DNA of 64,000 bases from Micromonospora nigra. Its GTDB lineage: Bacteria > Actinomycetota > Actinomycetes > Mycobacteriales > Micromonosporaceae. Shown here piece by piece: positions 40,414-49,029 of this stretch. Location of the stretch: NCBI RefSeq assembly GCF_900091585.1, contig NZ_FMHT01000003.1:620001-684000 (forward strand), in the 5' to 3' direction. The translations under genes and the position numbers were made by a program. Each line of letters begins with the position of its first letter. The first letter of the stretch is position 1. The notes beneath the pieces are model-generated. The model was not told where the DNA came from and made no database searches. It saw nothing but the letters and a program-made list of their open reading frames with translations.

Positions 40414-42266
40414 GGGTCCTCCGCCATGCGGGCCTGTAGGAGGGACAGTTCGGCGTACCGGCCACCGCGGGCGAGCAGCTCCTGATGGCTGCCCTGCTCG
40501 ACGATCTCCCCCTCGTGCAGCAGGTAGATGCGGTCACAGTTGCGGACACTGGCCAGGCGGTGCGTGATCAGGACGACGGTGCGCCCGACGGCCAGCCGAC
40601 GCAGCGCCTCGTAGACCGCGTACTCGGCCCGGGCGTCGAGCGGAGCGGTCGGCTCGTCCCAGATCAGTACGGGCGCGTCGCGGAACAGGCCCCGGGCCAC
40701 CGCGATCCGTTGCCACTGGCCGCCGGAGAGGTCGACACCACCCTGGAAGGCGGTGGTCAGCAGGGTGTCCCAGCCGGCGGGCAGCGGATCGACGACCTCG
40801 TCGGCCAGTGCCTGCCGGGCCGCCCGCCGCAGGGCCGAGTCATCCGGGTCGGCCCGGTCGAACCGTCCCATCCGGACGTTCACCCGGGCCGAGTCCGGCC
40901 AGCGGACCGGATCCTGCAGCACCATCATGATCCGGTCCGCGACACTCTCCGGGTGCAGCTCGGCCAGCTCCGTGCCGTCCCAGGTCACCGAGCCGGTGGT
41001 CGGGCGGTACAACCCGGCGACGACCTTCGCCAGCGTCGTCTTGCCGGAGCCGTTCTCACCCACCAGTGCCACCGTCTGCCCGGCGTGCAGGGTCAGGTTC
41101 ACCCCGCGCAGCACCGATGCCGACGAGCCGGGATAGCGGAAGCCGACGTCACTTAGCTCGATGCGCTGCGGTACGGCCGGCGCCGCCGCCCCCGTCGCGG
41201 GACGGGTACGGGTTCCGGCGTCGGCGAGGAACGCGTGGAAGTCGGCGACGTACAGGCCCTGTTCGAACAGCTGGTCCGCGGTGCGTACCAGTCGAGCCAG
41301 CGCGGCCACGGCGGTGCGGGTGGCGATCAGGGCCGTACCGGCGACGGCCAGCGGGATCCAGTTGGCGTGCAGCAGCAGCCACAGGGCCGCGAAGACACCA
41401 CCGAGGGCGACGCCGGCGAGCAGCCGGCCCCGGGCACGGGCCCGTACCTGCGCCGACGCGACCTCGATCTCCTCGTCGCGTACCAGGTCGGCGGCCTGCC
41501 GGTAGCGGCTCAGGACGCTGTCGCTGGCCTGGGTGGCCCGGACCTCGGCGGCCGGTTCCCGCTCCGTCGCGAGGTCGGTCACCATCGCCACCCTGCGGTT
41601 GAGTGCGACCAGTCGGGCGTTGCTGGCGTAGCCGAGCCGGGCGGCCCGGAGCGCCGCCCAGCCGTCCGGGAGCACGGTGATCAGCAGTACCGGCAGCAGC
41701 ACCGGGTGCAGTACGGTCAGGCTGATTGCCGCCGCGGTCACGGCCAGCACCGCGCCGACCGCCTCGGCCAGGTTGTCGACGACGCGTTGCAGGTAGAGCA
41801 GACCACGGTCGCGGGCCCGGAACATGCGGTCGAGGAACCGTGGATCGTCGAACGCGGTCAACTCCACCGACAGGCCGGCCGCGACGAGTCGTTCGTCGGC
41901 GAGCCGGCGTACCGCCGGGGCGATCCGAGCCTGGGCGAGGGTGGCGGTGATCTCCAGACCGGCCCGCGCGGCCAGGGCGAGGACGACCAGGGCGAGAGCG
42001 GGCAGGGCGGCGGCCACCCGGGTGCCGGTCGGCCCGGCGGCGAAGAGTCGTTCCAGCACCCCGGCGGTGGCGACGAGCCCGTAGGTGGTGGCGACGCCGG
42101 CGAGCAGGTGCAGCGTGAGGACCGTCCAGGCGGCACGGGGCGCGGCCTGCCGGATCAGCTGCACGGCGGGTCCGAGCGCGCCCGGCAGGCCCCGGACGAC
42201 CTGCCAGGGGCCCATCTGGTCGGTCGGTGTCTCCAGTCGCCAGTACGGCGCGGTCACATCGGTCAT
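40389..42266 (-). CDS. ABC exporter (fused permease-ATPase), no C39 domain
   Basis: 625 residues: a six-helix ABC exporter membrane domain (about 35-330) followed by the ATPase with Walker A VGENGSGKTT, signature LSGGQWQRIAVARG, Walker B PVLIWDEPTAPLD and the switch His in LITHRLASV. The N-terminus starts directly near the membrane domain, without the C39 peptidase domain typical of LanT, so leader removal must be done by another enzyme. ATG at 42266 is 8 bp after the LanM stop. It probably exports the lanthipeptide. Confidence 0.9.
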   Translation of the reverse strand: MTDVTAPYWRLETPTDQMGPWQVVRGLPGALGPAVQLIRQAAPRAAWTVLTLHLLAGVATTYGLVATAGVLERLFAAGPTGTRVAAALPALALVVLALAARAGLEITATLAQARIAPAVRRLADERLVAAGLSVELTAFDDPRFLDRMFRARDRGLLYLQRVVDNLAEAVGAVLAVTAAAISLTVLHPVLLPVLLITVLPDGWAALRAARLGYASNARLVALNRRVAMVTDLATEREPAAEVRATQASDSVLSRYRQAADLVRDEEIEVASAQVRARARGRLLAGVALGGVFAALWLLLHANWIPLAVAGTALIATRTAVAALARLVRTADQLFEQGLYVADFHAFLADAGTRTRPATGAAAPAVPQRIELSDVGFRYPGSSASVLRGVNLTLHAGQTVALVGENGSGKTTLAKVVAGLYRPTTGSVTWDGTELAELHPESVADRIMMVLQDPVRWPDSARVNVRMGRFDRADPDDSALRRAARQALADEVVDPLPAGWDTLLTTAFQGGVDLSGGQWQRIAVARGLFRDAPVLIWDEPTAPLDARAEYAVYEALRRLAVGRTVVLITHRLASVRNCDRIYLLHEGEIVEQGSHQELLARGGRYAELSLLQARMAEDPWLSLQHR

Positions 42267-42274
42267 CACGGCGC

Positions 42275-45200
42275 CTACCGGATCGGGTCGGGTGGACCGG
42301 GGTCGGGCAGCAGAACGGAGGGAAGAGGGCTTCGCGGGTGCATTCGGAGCAGCTGGTAACCGATGCCACCGAGGCCGAGCAGCAGTCCCGGCCGGAACGC
42401 GTCCCGGTTCGGGCCGGCGACCGCCCCGAACTGCTCCATGCCGGTCAGGACCCGGGCGTCGAGCGCGGCCAGTTCCGGGTCGGCTGGTGCCAGGCCGGCT
42501 CCGCGCGCCGTCCGTAGCAGTTCCCAGGTGCCCAGCTCGCCGTGACAGAGAGTGTGGTTGGCGCCCATCCCCGCCGGCCAGGCTGCGGCGGCGGCACGGC
42601 GCAGCACGCCCGCCCAGTGCGTGGCGGCGACCGGGTCGCAGGCGCGACGCCACCGGTCGGCAGCCACGATACCGATGCCGACCGATCCGTGGCACCACGC
42701 CGCCGCGTCGCTCGGCCGCTCCGGCTTACGCATGTCGAGCCAGCCGGGCAGCCGGGGGTCGTACAAGGACTCCTCGTAGCGGAACGCGGCGGCGGCCAGG
42801 TCGGCGCAGTCGCGCAGATGGGACAGGGCCCAGCCGATGCCGGTAGCGCCGTGGGAAAGTCCGCCCAGGGCGTCGGTGCCGAACGGCCCCGGCCACCACA
42901 CGGCGTCCGGGTCCCCGCCGGCCGGGCGGGCGGTTGCCCGCAGGTGTCCGCCGATCGCGGTGGCCGTCTCGGCCCACCGCGGATCACCGTCCGTCTCGGT
43001 CAGGCGCAGCAGCGGTACGATCGCGCCGGCCGACCCGCGGAGCAGGTCGTACGCCTCGTCGGCCCGGACCGCGGCGGGCACCAGCGCGGCGAGGGCCCGC
43101 GCACGGCGCAGCGCCTCGTCGGTCGCCGTGCCGCCCCGGCCGGTGCCGTGCCGGTCGGTCCCGCCCCGGCCGGTGCCGTGCCGGTTGCCGGCACGCAGGC
43201 CGGCGTCGCCCCGGCCGAGACGACGCAGCAGCAGCCAGCCCCAGATCCGGGACCCGAGCCCGACGTAGCCACCCGACGGCTCGGGCCGGATGGGGATACC
43301 GGTGGCCCGGTCGGCCTCGACCTGGTCCTCGGCGGCACGCACGGTCGCCAGGACGGCGTCGAGCAGTTCGGCGACGCCGTCCACCGGATCGGCCCGTCCC
43401 GCTGTGGTCTCGTGCTGGTAGGCGGCGAGCAGGACCGCGATTCCGACGGTGCCGAGGTACATGTCGGCGGTCAGCGGTTGCACCGCCCACCCGGAACCGG
43501 CGGTGATGACCGGTGCGATCCAGGTGGCGGTGCCGTCCTCCGCCCGGACGGCGGTGTCGCGCAGCGTGCGGACGACCTCGGCGGCGAGCGTGCGGCGGCG
43601 CCGGTCGAGATCTTCCGGACGGGTTCGCCGGGGGATCAACGGCGGACCGGGCGGTGCGGGCGGCGCTTCGTTCAGGTAGGCGCTGATGAGGCTGGAACTG
43701 AGCACCTGGCGGTCCAGCTCCGGGTCGGCGTCGCGCCAGCGGCCCAGCGTCTCGGAGATCAACGTCCGGTCGGCGGCCGTCGTGAACATGGGTATGTCCC
43801 CGACGAGCAGGTCATCGACCTCGGTGGCGACGACCTCCGGTTCGGCGGGTGCCTCCGCGGCGTGTCGGCCGTGCCTGATCAGCAGGTCGGTGACTGTGGC
43901 CCGGGCCGCCGGCTCGTCGTGCAGCGACGCCGGGTGCCACAGCATCCGGGCAAGTTCGGCGTACGTCTCGGTGTTGCGGCGGACGAACCGCACCTGGCAT
44001 CCGACGAAGTCGGTGAGCAAAGGGTCGAGGCGGCCGTGCCGGTCGAGTTCCCGTAGTCGGTCGGTCAACTCGTCGAAGGCCGTCCGGACGTCCCCCCAGA
44101 ACCGGGCCAGGACCGGTTCGGGGCTCGGCTGGTTGGCGGCCTCCGGGGCGCCGACGTCGGCGAGGGCGACCCGCACCTGGTCGGTGCCCTCGTCGACGAG
44201 CACCGGCAGGGACACTGTCGGTTGTTCACCGCGCAGCCCACCGGCGCCGGACGGGTCGAGTCCCCGCCAGGCCAGTGCGACACCCCGCCCGGGTAGCAGA
44301 CCGGTGCCCAGCACCGACGAGTTCAGGGTACGCGCGGCCCGGTCGGTGGCCAGCCCGTAGCCGGACGGCAGCAGCGGCAGCTGCGGCGTGAACAGGGTCT
44401 CGCAGTCGACGATCACCGGCACCGGTCCGGCGGCGATGAGGTTCTCCGCGTGCAGGTCGCTGCCGCCCAGCATTCGCATCACCGCGGTCCAGTGCCCGAG
44501 TCCGCGGTAGAAGGCGCGCAGCTCCTCGTCGGTCGTGCAGTACCGGTGGGCGACGTGGGCGGCCCAGCCGTGGTCGTCGCGGACCAGGACGGTGGGTACC
44601 CGGATCCGGGTGGCCGGTGGCTCGTCGGGCAGCAGCCGGGCCACGAGTCCGGCCAGGGCCGCGTCGACGCGCAGGGACCGTGGCTTGTAGACGACCGTAC
44701 CCGCGGCACATCGTGCCAGCGCGACGGTCTGCCCGCCGCGGTGGGTGTCGCCGGAGCCGAACTCGACGTCGAGCAGTGTCGGATCGCCCGCCGGCAGCAC
44801 GGCGGCCGGCTGGAGGTGGCTGCGGTCGACGGCGAATCGGTGCGCGAATCGCACCACCGCGTGGCGGCTGTTCACCAGGAGCGTGTCGACGCGTCGACGC
44901 AGAGTCGGGAAGCGGCCGTCCATCGTCGACCAGAACCCGTCCGTGGCGGTCAGCTCCAGCCAGTGCTCCCAGCGGGACCGCGGGTCCGGGCCGGTCAGCC
45001 GGCCGCTGATCCGGGCGGCGTGCACGTCCAGCACCAGTGCCCGGGTCACCTTGGGGCGTACCGAGTTCCGCCATGCCCGCGTCGCGCTGTTGAGGATCGC
45101 CGTCCGCTCTTCGCCGCCGAGGCCCGCGACGGCATCGAGCTGGTCGACCAACCGTTGTGCCTGTGGTGCGATCAGATGTTCGAGCACGGGGTCGAAGCTC

Positions 45201-45352
45201 GTCGACGCCCCGGCCGGTACCTCGGTCACCGAACCCGTCACACGATCCGCGACCGCCCTGCGGGCCGCCGGTGGCGGCGCGGTCGCCGGTGTGGTTGCCG
45301 CGGTCGCCGGTGCTGGCGTGGGTCCGACGGTGGTGGTGCCGGCGGATTCCAC
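42275..45352 (-). CDS. lanM: Class II lanthipeptide synthetase LanM
   Basis: About 1,025 residues. The N-terminal dehydratase domain (about 50-600) carries VVYKPRSLRVD and GGSDLHAENLIA, kinase-like phosphorylation/elimination residues; the C-terminal LanC-like cyclase (about 640-1020) has the zinc ligands in AAWCHGSVGIG and HTLCHGELG. It dehydrates Ser/Thr of the precursor and adds Cys thiols to form (methyl)lanthionines. An internal 10-residue duplication RHGTGRGGTD lies between cyclase helices. The N-terminus is uncertain: GTG at 45352 is in frame, but the first 45 residues are Ala/Thr/Pro-rich, no clear ribosome site precedes it, and an ATG at 45399 is in a different frame. It lies 54 bp after the precursor gene. 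Confidence 0.94.
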   Translation of the reverse strand: MESAGTTTVGPTPAPATAATTPATAPPPAARRAVADRVTGSVTEVPAGASTSFDPVLEHLIAPQAQRLVDQLDAVAGLGGEERTAILNSATRAWRNSVRPKVTRALVLDVHAARISGRLTGPDPRSRWEHWLELTATDGFWSTMDGRFPTLRRRVDTLLVNSRHAVVRFAHRFAVDRSHLQPAAVLPAGDPTLLDVEFGSGDTHRGGQTVALARCAAGTVVYKPRSLRVDAALAGLVARLLPDEPPATRIRVPTVLVRDDHGWAAHVAHRYCTTDEELRAFYRGLGHWTAVMRMLGGSDLHAENLIAAGPVPVIVDCETLFTPQLPLLPSGYGLATDRAARTLNSSVLGTGLLPGRGVALAWRGLDPSGAGGLRGEQPTVSLPVLVDEGTDQVRVALADVGAPEAANQPSPEPVLARFWGDVRTAFDELTDRLRELDRHGRLDPLLTDFVGCQVRFVRRNTETYAELARMLWHPASLHDEPAARATVTDLLIRHGRHAAEAPAEPEVVATEVDDLLVGDIPMFTTAADRTLISETLGRWRDADPELDRQVLSSSLISAYLNEAPPAPPGPPLIPRRTRPEDLDRRRRTLAAEVVRTLRDTAVRAEDGTATWIAPVITAGSGWAVQPLTADMYLGTVGIAVLLAAYQHETTAGRADPVDGVAELLDAVLATVRAAEDQVEADRATGIPIRPEPSGGYVGLGSRIWGWLLLRRLGRGDAGLRAGNRHGTGRGGTDRHGTGRGGTATDEALRRARALAALVPAAVRADEAYDLLRGSAGAIVPLLRLTETDGDPRWAETATAIGGHLRATARPAGGDPDAVWWPGPFGTDALGGLSHGATGIGWALSHLRDCADLAAAAFRYEESLYDPRLPGWLDMRKPERPSDAAAWCHGSVGIGIVAADRWRRACDPVAATHWAGVLRRAAAAAWPAGMGANHTLCHGELGTWELLRTARGAGLAPADPELAALDARVLTGMEQFGAVAGPNRDAFRPGLLLGLGGIGYQLLRMHPRSPLPSVLLPDPGPPDPIR
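43131..43185. repeat. Direct repeat inside lanM (25 bp, period 30)
   Basis: Two identical 25-base copies (43131-43155 and 43161-43185) give the duplicated RHGTGRGGT in the cyclase domain. It is in frame and probably a recent slippage event, in a loop that tolerates insertions. Confidence 0.7.
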
Positions 45353-45406
45353 GACGGCGGGGGTGCCCGCGTGTGCCCGGGGGCCGAGGTACCGGTCATG
45401 TCCGGA

Positions 45407-45619
45407 TCAGCAGCAGGCGATGGGCCGGGACCCGGTGCAGGAGCTGCAGTTGCTGCTCGGCGGCGAGATGGTCATGGTGATCTCCTGCAGGGCGTACTCG
45501 CCGCCGGTGAAGAGGTCACCGGCCGGGTTCTCCCAGCCGTCGACCGACGTGTCGGTCAACCAACGGGTGATGATCTCCTCCGCCTGCACCGGGTCGACGA
45601 CGGACAGCGTGGTGGGCAT
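45407..45619 (-). CDS. lanA: Class II lanthipeptide precursor
   Basis: 70 residues, immediately before LanM. The leader is acidic with a possible signature ENPAGDLFTGGEYALQEI; the C-terminal part is Ser/Thr/Cys-rich with Cys at 58, 61, 69 and 70, ending ACC. A GG at 39-40 is a possible class II cleavage site, which would give a 30-residue core from Glu41; cleavage nearer Thr50 would leave about 20 residues. Candidate dehydration sites are Thr48, Thr50, Ser52, 55, 56, 59, 60, Thr62 and Ser64. ATG at 45619, with GAGGAG upstream. I recognise no characterised lantibiotic in the core. Ring pattern cannot be predicted from sequence alone. Confidence 0.88.
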   Translation of the reverse strand: MPTTLSVVDPVQAEEIITRWLTDTSVDGWENPAGDLFTGGEYALQEITMTISPPSSNCSSCTGSRPIACC

Positions 45620-45767
45620 ACGAATCCACTCCTCACTTTGATTGACTTCTATATGCGATTATTCGGGCCCGCGCTTGCCGGCACCTTCCCCGCTGCTGTC
45701 CGGACGGTTCCTGCCCCGTGCCCCGACCACTACCGTGGATGCCCAGTGGCCGACGCGGGGAGTTGCG

Positions 45768-46562
45768 TTGGAAGTACGGGTCCTGGGGCCGGTCGAGGTG
45801 GTCGTTCACGGCAGGCCGGTCCGCCTCGCCAAGCGACAGCACCGATTGATCATGGGCATCCTGAGCATTCAGGCCAACAGAGCCGTCCCGAGTGCCCGAC
45901 TGGTCGAGCTGCTGTGGGGAGACCGGGCACCAGCCCGGCCGAGGGCCGTACTGCACAGCCGCCTGTCCGAGCTACGCGCCGTGCTACGCACGGCCGGCGG
46001 AGTCACCGTCCAGCAGGCGATCGTCACCGGCGACGACGGATACACGCTACGAATCCCGAATCGGATGGTGGACGCCCACCTCTTCGAGGCACTGGTCGCA
46101 GAATCCCGAACAATGAACTCAGATATGCAACTACGAGACAAACTCCGGCAGGCCCTGCGGCTGTGGCGCGGATCCATCCTGGGTGGTTGGTCATCGACCG
46201 GCCCCACGGACGCCCTGCTGCGGAGTCTGGAGTCAGCCCGCCTGACCGCTGCCGAAGACCTCTACGAAGCCGAACTGCGGCTCGGCAACCACACCTCCAT
46301 CACCGACGAGATCACGGCGCTGTCCGCCGCGCATCCGACCCGGGACCGGTTGACGGCGGCGGCGATGCTCGCCCTGCACCGGGCCGGGCGCAGCGCGGAG
46401 GCGATCGGCGTCTACCACCAGCGTCGCGTCTGGCTCGCCAGCGAGCTGGGAGTCGACCCGGCACCCGCGCTGCGGCACCTGCACGTCGCCGTGCTGCGAC
46501 ACGATCCCGCCCTGAACCGCCAGCCCCCGCTGCCCGGGTCCGAAAGGCCCACGCCAACCTGA
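45768..46562 (+). CDS. SARP-type (BTAD) transcriptional regulator
   Basis: 264 residues from TTG 45768 (LEVRVLGPVEV), with GGGGAG six bases upstream. The N-terminal winged helix is OmpR-like (RLAKRQHRLIMGILSIQANRAVPSARLVELLWGDRAPARPRAVLHSRLSELR), followed by a bacterial transcriptional activation domain ending ELGVDPAPALRHLHVAVLRHDPAL. Streptomyces antibiotic regulatory proteins of this size activate nearby biosynthetic genes. It is divergent from lanA across 148 bp, so it is the likely activator of the lanthipeptide operon. The longer ORF from 45642 has no fold homology. Confidence 0.9.
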   Translation: MEVRVLGPVEVVVHGRPVRLAKRQHRLIMGILSIQANRAVPSARLVELLWGDRAPARPRAVLHSRLSELRAVLRTAGGVTVQQAIVTGDDGYTLRIPNRMVDAHLFEALVAESRTMNSDMQLRDKLRQALRLWRGSILGGWSSTGPTDALLRSLESARLTAAEDLYEAELRLGNHTSITDEITALSAAHPTRDRLTAAAMLALHRAGRSAEAIGVYHQRRVWLASELGVDPAPALRHLHVAVLRHDPALNRQPPLPGSERPTPT

Positions 46563-46624
46563 CCGCCGGCCGCCGCCACCGTACGGCGGGTCCGGTCGGG
46601 GGTTGACGGTCGGCAGGAGGCAGT

Positions 46625-48838
46625 ATGGTCGCCGTGACCGCGCCGGCCCGTCCCGTACTCGCCACGCTCGATGCGGTGTTGGAACGCCTGACCTACGTCA
46701 ACGAGGAGACCGGTTACACGGTCGCCCGGGTCGCCACCGACCGGAGCAGTGACCTGTTGACCGTGGTGGGTGCGTTGCTCGGGGCGCAGCCGGGTGAGTC
46801 GCTGCGGCTGTCGGGACGCTGGTCGTCGCATCCCCAGTACGGGCGGCAGTTCGAGGTCGACTCCTACACCACGGTGCTGCCGGCCACGATCCAGGGCATC
46901 CAGCGTTACCTCGGCTCCGGCCTGGTCAAGGGGATCGGGCCGGTGTTCGCCGAACGGATCGTCGCGCACTTCGGCCTGGACACCCTGCGGGTCATCGAGG
47001 AGGAACCCGGGCGGCTGGTGGAGGTGCCCGGTCTCGGCCCGAAACGAACAGCGAAGATCACCGCGGCGTGGGAGGAGCAGAAGGCCATCAAGGAGGTGAT
47101 GGTCTTCCTGCAGGGCGTCGGTGTGTCGACGTCCCTGGCCGTGCGGATCTACAAGCGGTACGGCGACGCGTCCACCGACGTGGTGACCAAGGAACCGTAC
47201 CGGTTGGCCGCGGACGTCTGGGGCATCGGCTTCAAGACCGCGGACACGATCGCCCGGTCGGTGGGGATCCCGCACGACAGCCCGCAGCGGGTGATGGCCG
47301 GCCTGCAGTACACGCTGTCCGAGGCCACCGACTCGGGTCACTGTTTCCTGCCGGAGCCGAACCTGGTCGCCGACGCGACGAAGATCCTCGACGTGCCCGC
47401 CGACCTGGTGGCCCGCTGCCTCGACGACCTGGTCGCCGAGGACGGTGTGGTCCGCGAGAACCTGCCCGGCGGCGACGGGCAGGCGGTGCCGGCGGTCTAC
47501 CTGGTGCCGTTCCACCGCGCGGAGCAGTCCCTGGCCTCAACGCTGTCCCGGCTGCTCGACGCCCCGGCCGACCGGCTGCCCCACTTTCACGACGTCGACT
47601 GGGGCAGGGCGCTGGCATGGCTGAAGGCCCGCACCGGTCACGACCTCGCCCCCGAACAGGAGCAGGCGGTCCGGCTGGCCCTGACCTCGAAGGTCGCGGT
47701 GCTCACCGGCGGGCCGGGCTGCGGCAAGAGCTTCACCGTCCGCTCGATCGTCGAACTCGCCACCGCGAAGAAGGCCAGGGTCACGCTCGTCGCCCCGACG
47801 GGCCGCGCCGCCAAGCGGCTCTCCGAGCTGACCGGCCACCCCGCCGCCACCGTGCACCGGTTGCTGCAACTTCGTCCCGGCGGGGACGCCTCCTACGACC
47901 GGGACAACCCCCTCGACGTCGATCTGCTCGTGGTCGACGAGGCCTCGATGCTGGATCTGATCCTGGCCAACAAACTCGTCAAGGCCGTCCCACCCGGAGC
48001 ACACCTGCTGTTGGTCGGCGACGTCGACCAGTTGCCCTCCGTCGGCGCGGGTGAGGTTCTGCGGGACCTGCTCGCCGCCCCGTCGATTCCCCGGGTCCGG
48101 CTGACGCAGATCTTCCGGCAGGCCGCGCAGTCCGGGGTGGTGACCAACGCCCACCGCATCAACGCCGGCCGTCCGCCTCTGCTCCAGGGGCTGCCGGACT
48201 TCTTCCTGTTCGCCCACGACGACACCGACGCCACCGCCGCACTCACCGTCGACGTCGCCTGCACCCGCATTCCCGCCCGGTTCGGGCTCGACCCGCGCCG
48301 GGACGTGCAGGTCCTGACGCCGATGCACCGCGGTCCCGCCGGCGCGGGTGCCCTCAACGGCCTGTTGCAGCAGAAGCTCACCCCCCACCGCGACGGCCAG
48401 CCGGAACGGCGCATGGGTGGACGGGTGTTCCGGATCGGCGACAAGGTCACCCAGATCCGCAACAACTACGACAAGGGCCAGGCCGGCGTCTTCAACGGCA
48501 CCCTCGGCATCGTCACCCACCTTTCGACCGAGGAACAGACGCTGACGGTACGTACCGACGAGGACGAGACCATCGAGTACGACTTCGACGAGCTCGACGA
48601 GCTCGCCCACGCGTACGCCATGACCATCCACCGTTCCCAGGGCTCCGAGTACCCGGCGGTCGTGATCCCCCTGACCACCAGCGCCTGGATGATGCTGCAA
48701 CGCAACCTGCTCTACACCGCCGTCACCCGCGCCAAGAGGCTCGTCGTTCTCGTCGGTTCCCGCCGTGCCCTCAACGCCGCCGTGCGCACCGTCAGCGCCG
48801 GCCGCCGCCACACCGCCCTCGACCAACGCCTCGCCTGA
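46625..48838 (+). CDS. recD2: RecD2-type ATP-dependent DNA helicase
   Basis: 737 residues. N-terminal OB-like and helix-hairpin-helix part (RYLGSGLVKGIGPVFAERIVAHFG, VPGLGPKRTAKI), then SF1B helicase motifs: Walker A TGGPGCGKSFTVRS, DEAS in VVDEASMLDL, GDVDQLPSVGAGEVLRDL, and motif VI-type TIHRSQGSEYPAVV...LLYTAVTRAKRLVVLVG. It is the RecBC-independent RecD2 family. ATG at 46625 with GGAGG five bases upstream, 62 bp after the SARP gene. Probably a housekeeping DNA-repair gene that marks the edge of the lanthipeptide region. Confidence 0.93.
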   Translation: MVAVTAPARPVLATLDAVLERLTYVNEETGYTVARVATDRSSDLLTVVGALLGAQPGESLRLSGRWSSHPQYGRQFEVDSYTTVLPATIQGIQRYLGSGLVKGIGPVFAERIVAHFGLDTLRVIEEEPGRLVEVPGLGPKRTAKITAAWEEQKAIKEVMVFLQGVGVSTSLAVRIYKRYGDASTDVVTKEPYRLAADVWGIGFKTADTIARSVGIPHDSPQRVMAGLQYTLSEATDSGHCFLPEPNLVADATKILDVPADLVARCLDDLVAEDGVVRENLPGGDGQAVPAVYLVPFHRAEQSLASTLSRLLDAPADRLPHFHDVDWGRALAWLKARTGHDLAPEQEQAVRLALTSKVAVLTGGPGCGKSFTVRSIVELATAKKARVTLVAPTGRAAKRLSELTGHPAATVHRLLQLRPGGDASYDRDNPLDVDLLVVDEASMLDLILANKLVKAVPPGAHLLLVGDVDQLPSVGAGEVLRDLLAAPSIPRVRLTQIFRQAAQSGVVTNAHRINAGRPPLLQGLPDFFLFAHDDTDATAALTVDVACTRIPARFGLDPRRDVQVLTPMHRGPAGAGALNGLLQQKLTPHRDGQPERRMGGRVFRIGDKVTQIRNNYDKGQAGVFNGTLGIVTHLSTEEQTLTVRTDEDETIEYDFDELDELAHAYAMTIHRSQGSEYPAVVIPLTTSAWMMLQRNLLYTAVTRAKRLVVLVGSRRALNAAVRTVSAGRRHTALDQRLA

Positions 48839-48961
48839 GACCGGGAAGCCTCGCCCGACACCGGGAAACTGCCACCTCGGGAGGCCCTTGCCTGATCGTC
48901 GGTCGGCACCTGTCCAGCCCGTCGGAACAAGCGGCGTTCGCACCGCCCTCGCTGCGCTGCT

Positions 48962-49004
48962 GCTCGTGGTGCGGCCAGGCTCGCCACCTGGCCACCGCAC
49001 GAGC
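48962..49004. terminator. Hairpin between convergent recD2 and multicopper oxidase genes
   Basis: Outer stem GCTCGTG paired with CACGAGC, a 5 x 5 internal loop, then an inner stem GCCAGG/CCTGGC around a 7-base loop. It sits between two gene ends and could stop both transcripts. Confidence 0.5.
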
Positions 49005-49029
49005 GCCGTCGGCGGCACCGGGACCGGCG

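Noticed and set aside
40389..42266. LanT with C39 peptidase
   Set aside because: The N-terminus has no Cys/His peptidase motif; it is an exporter only.
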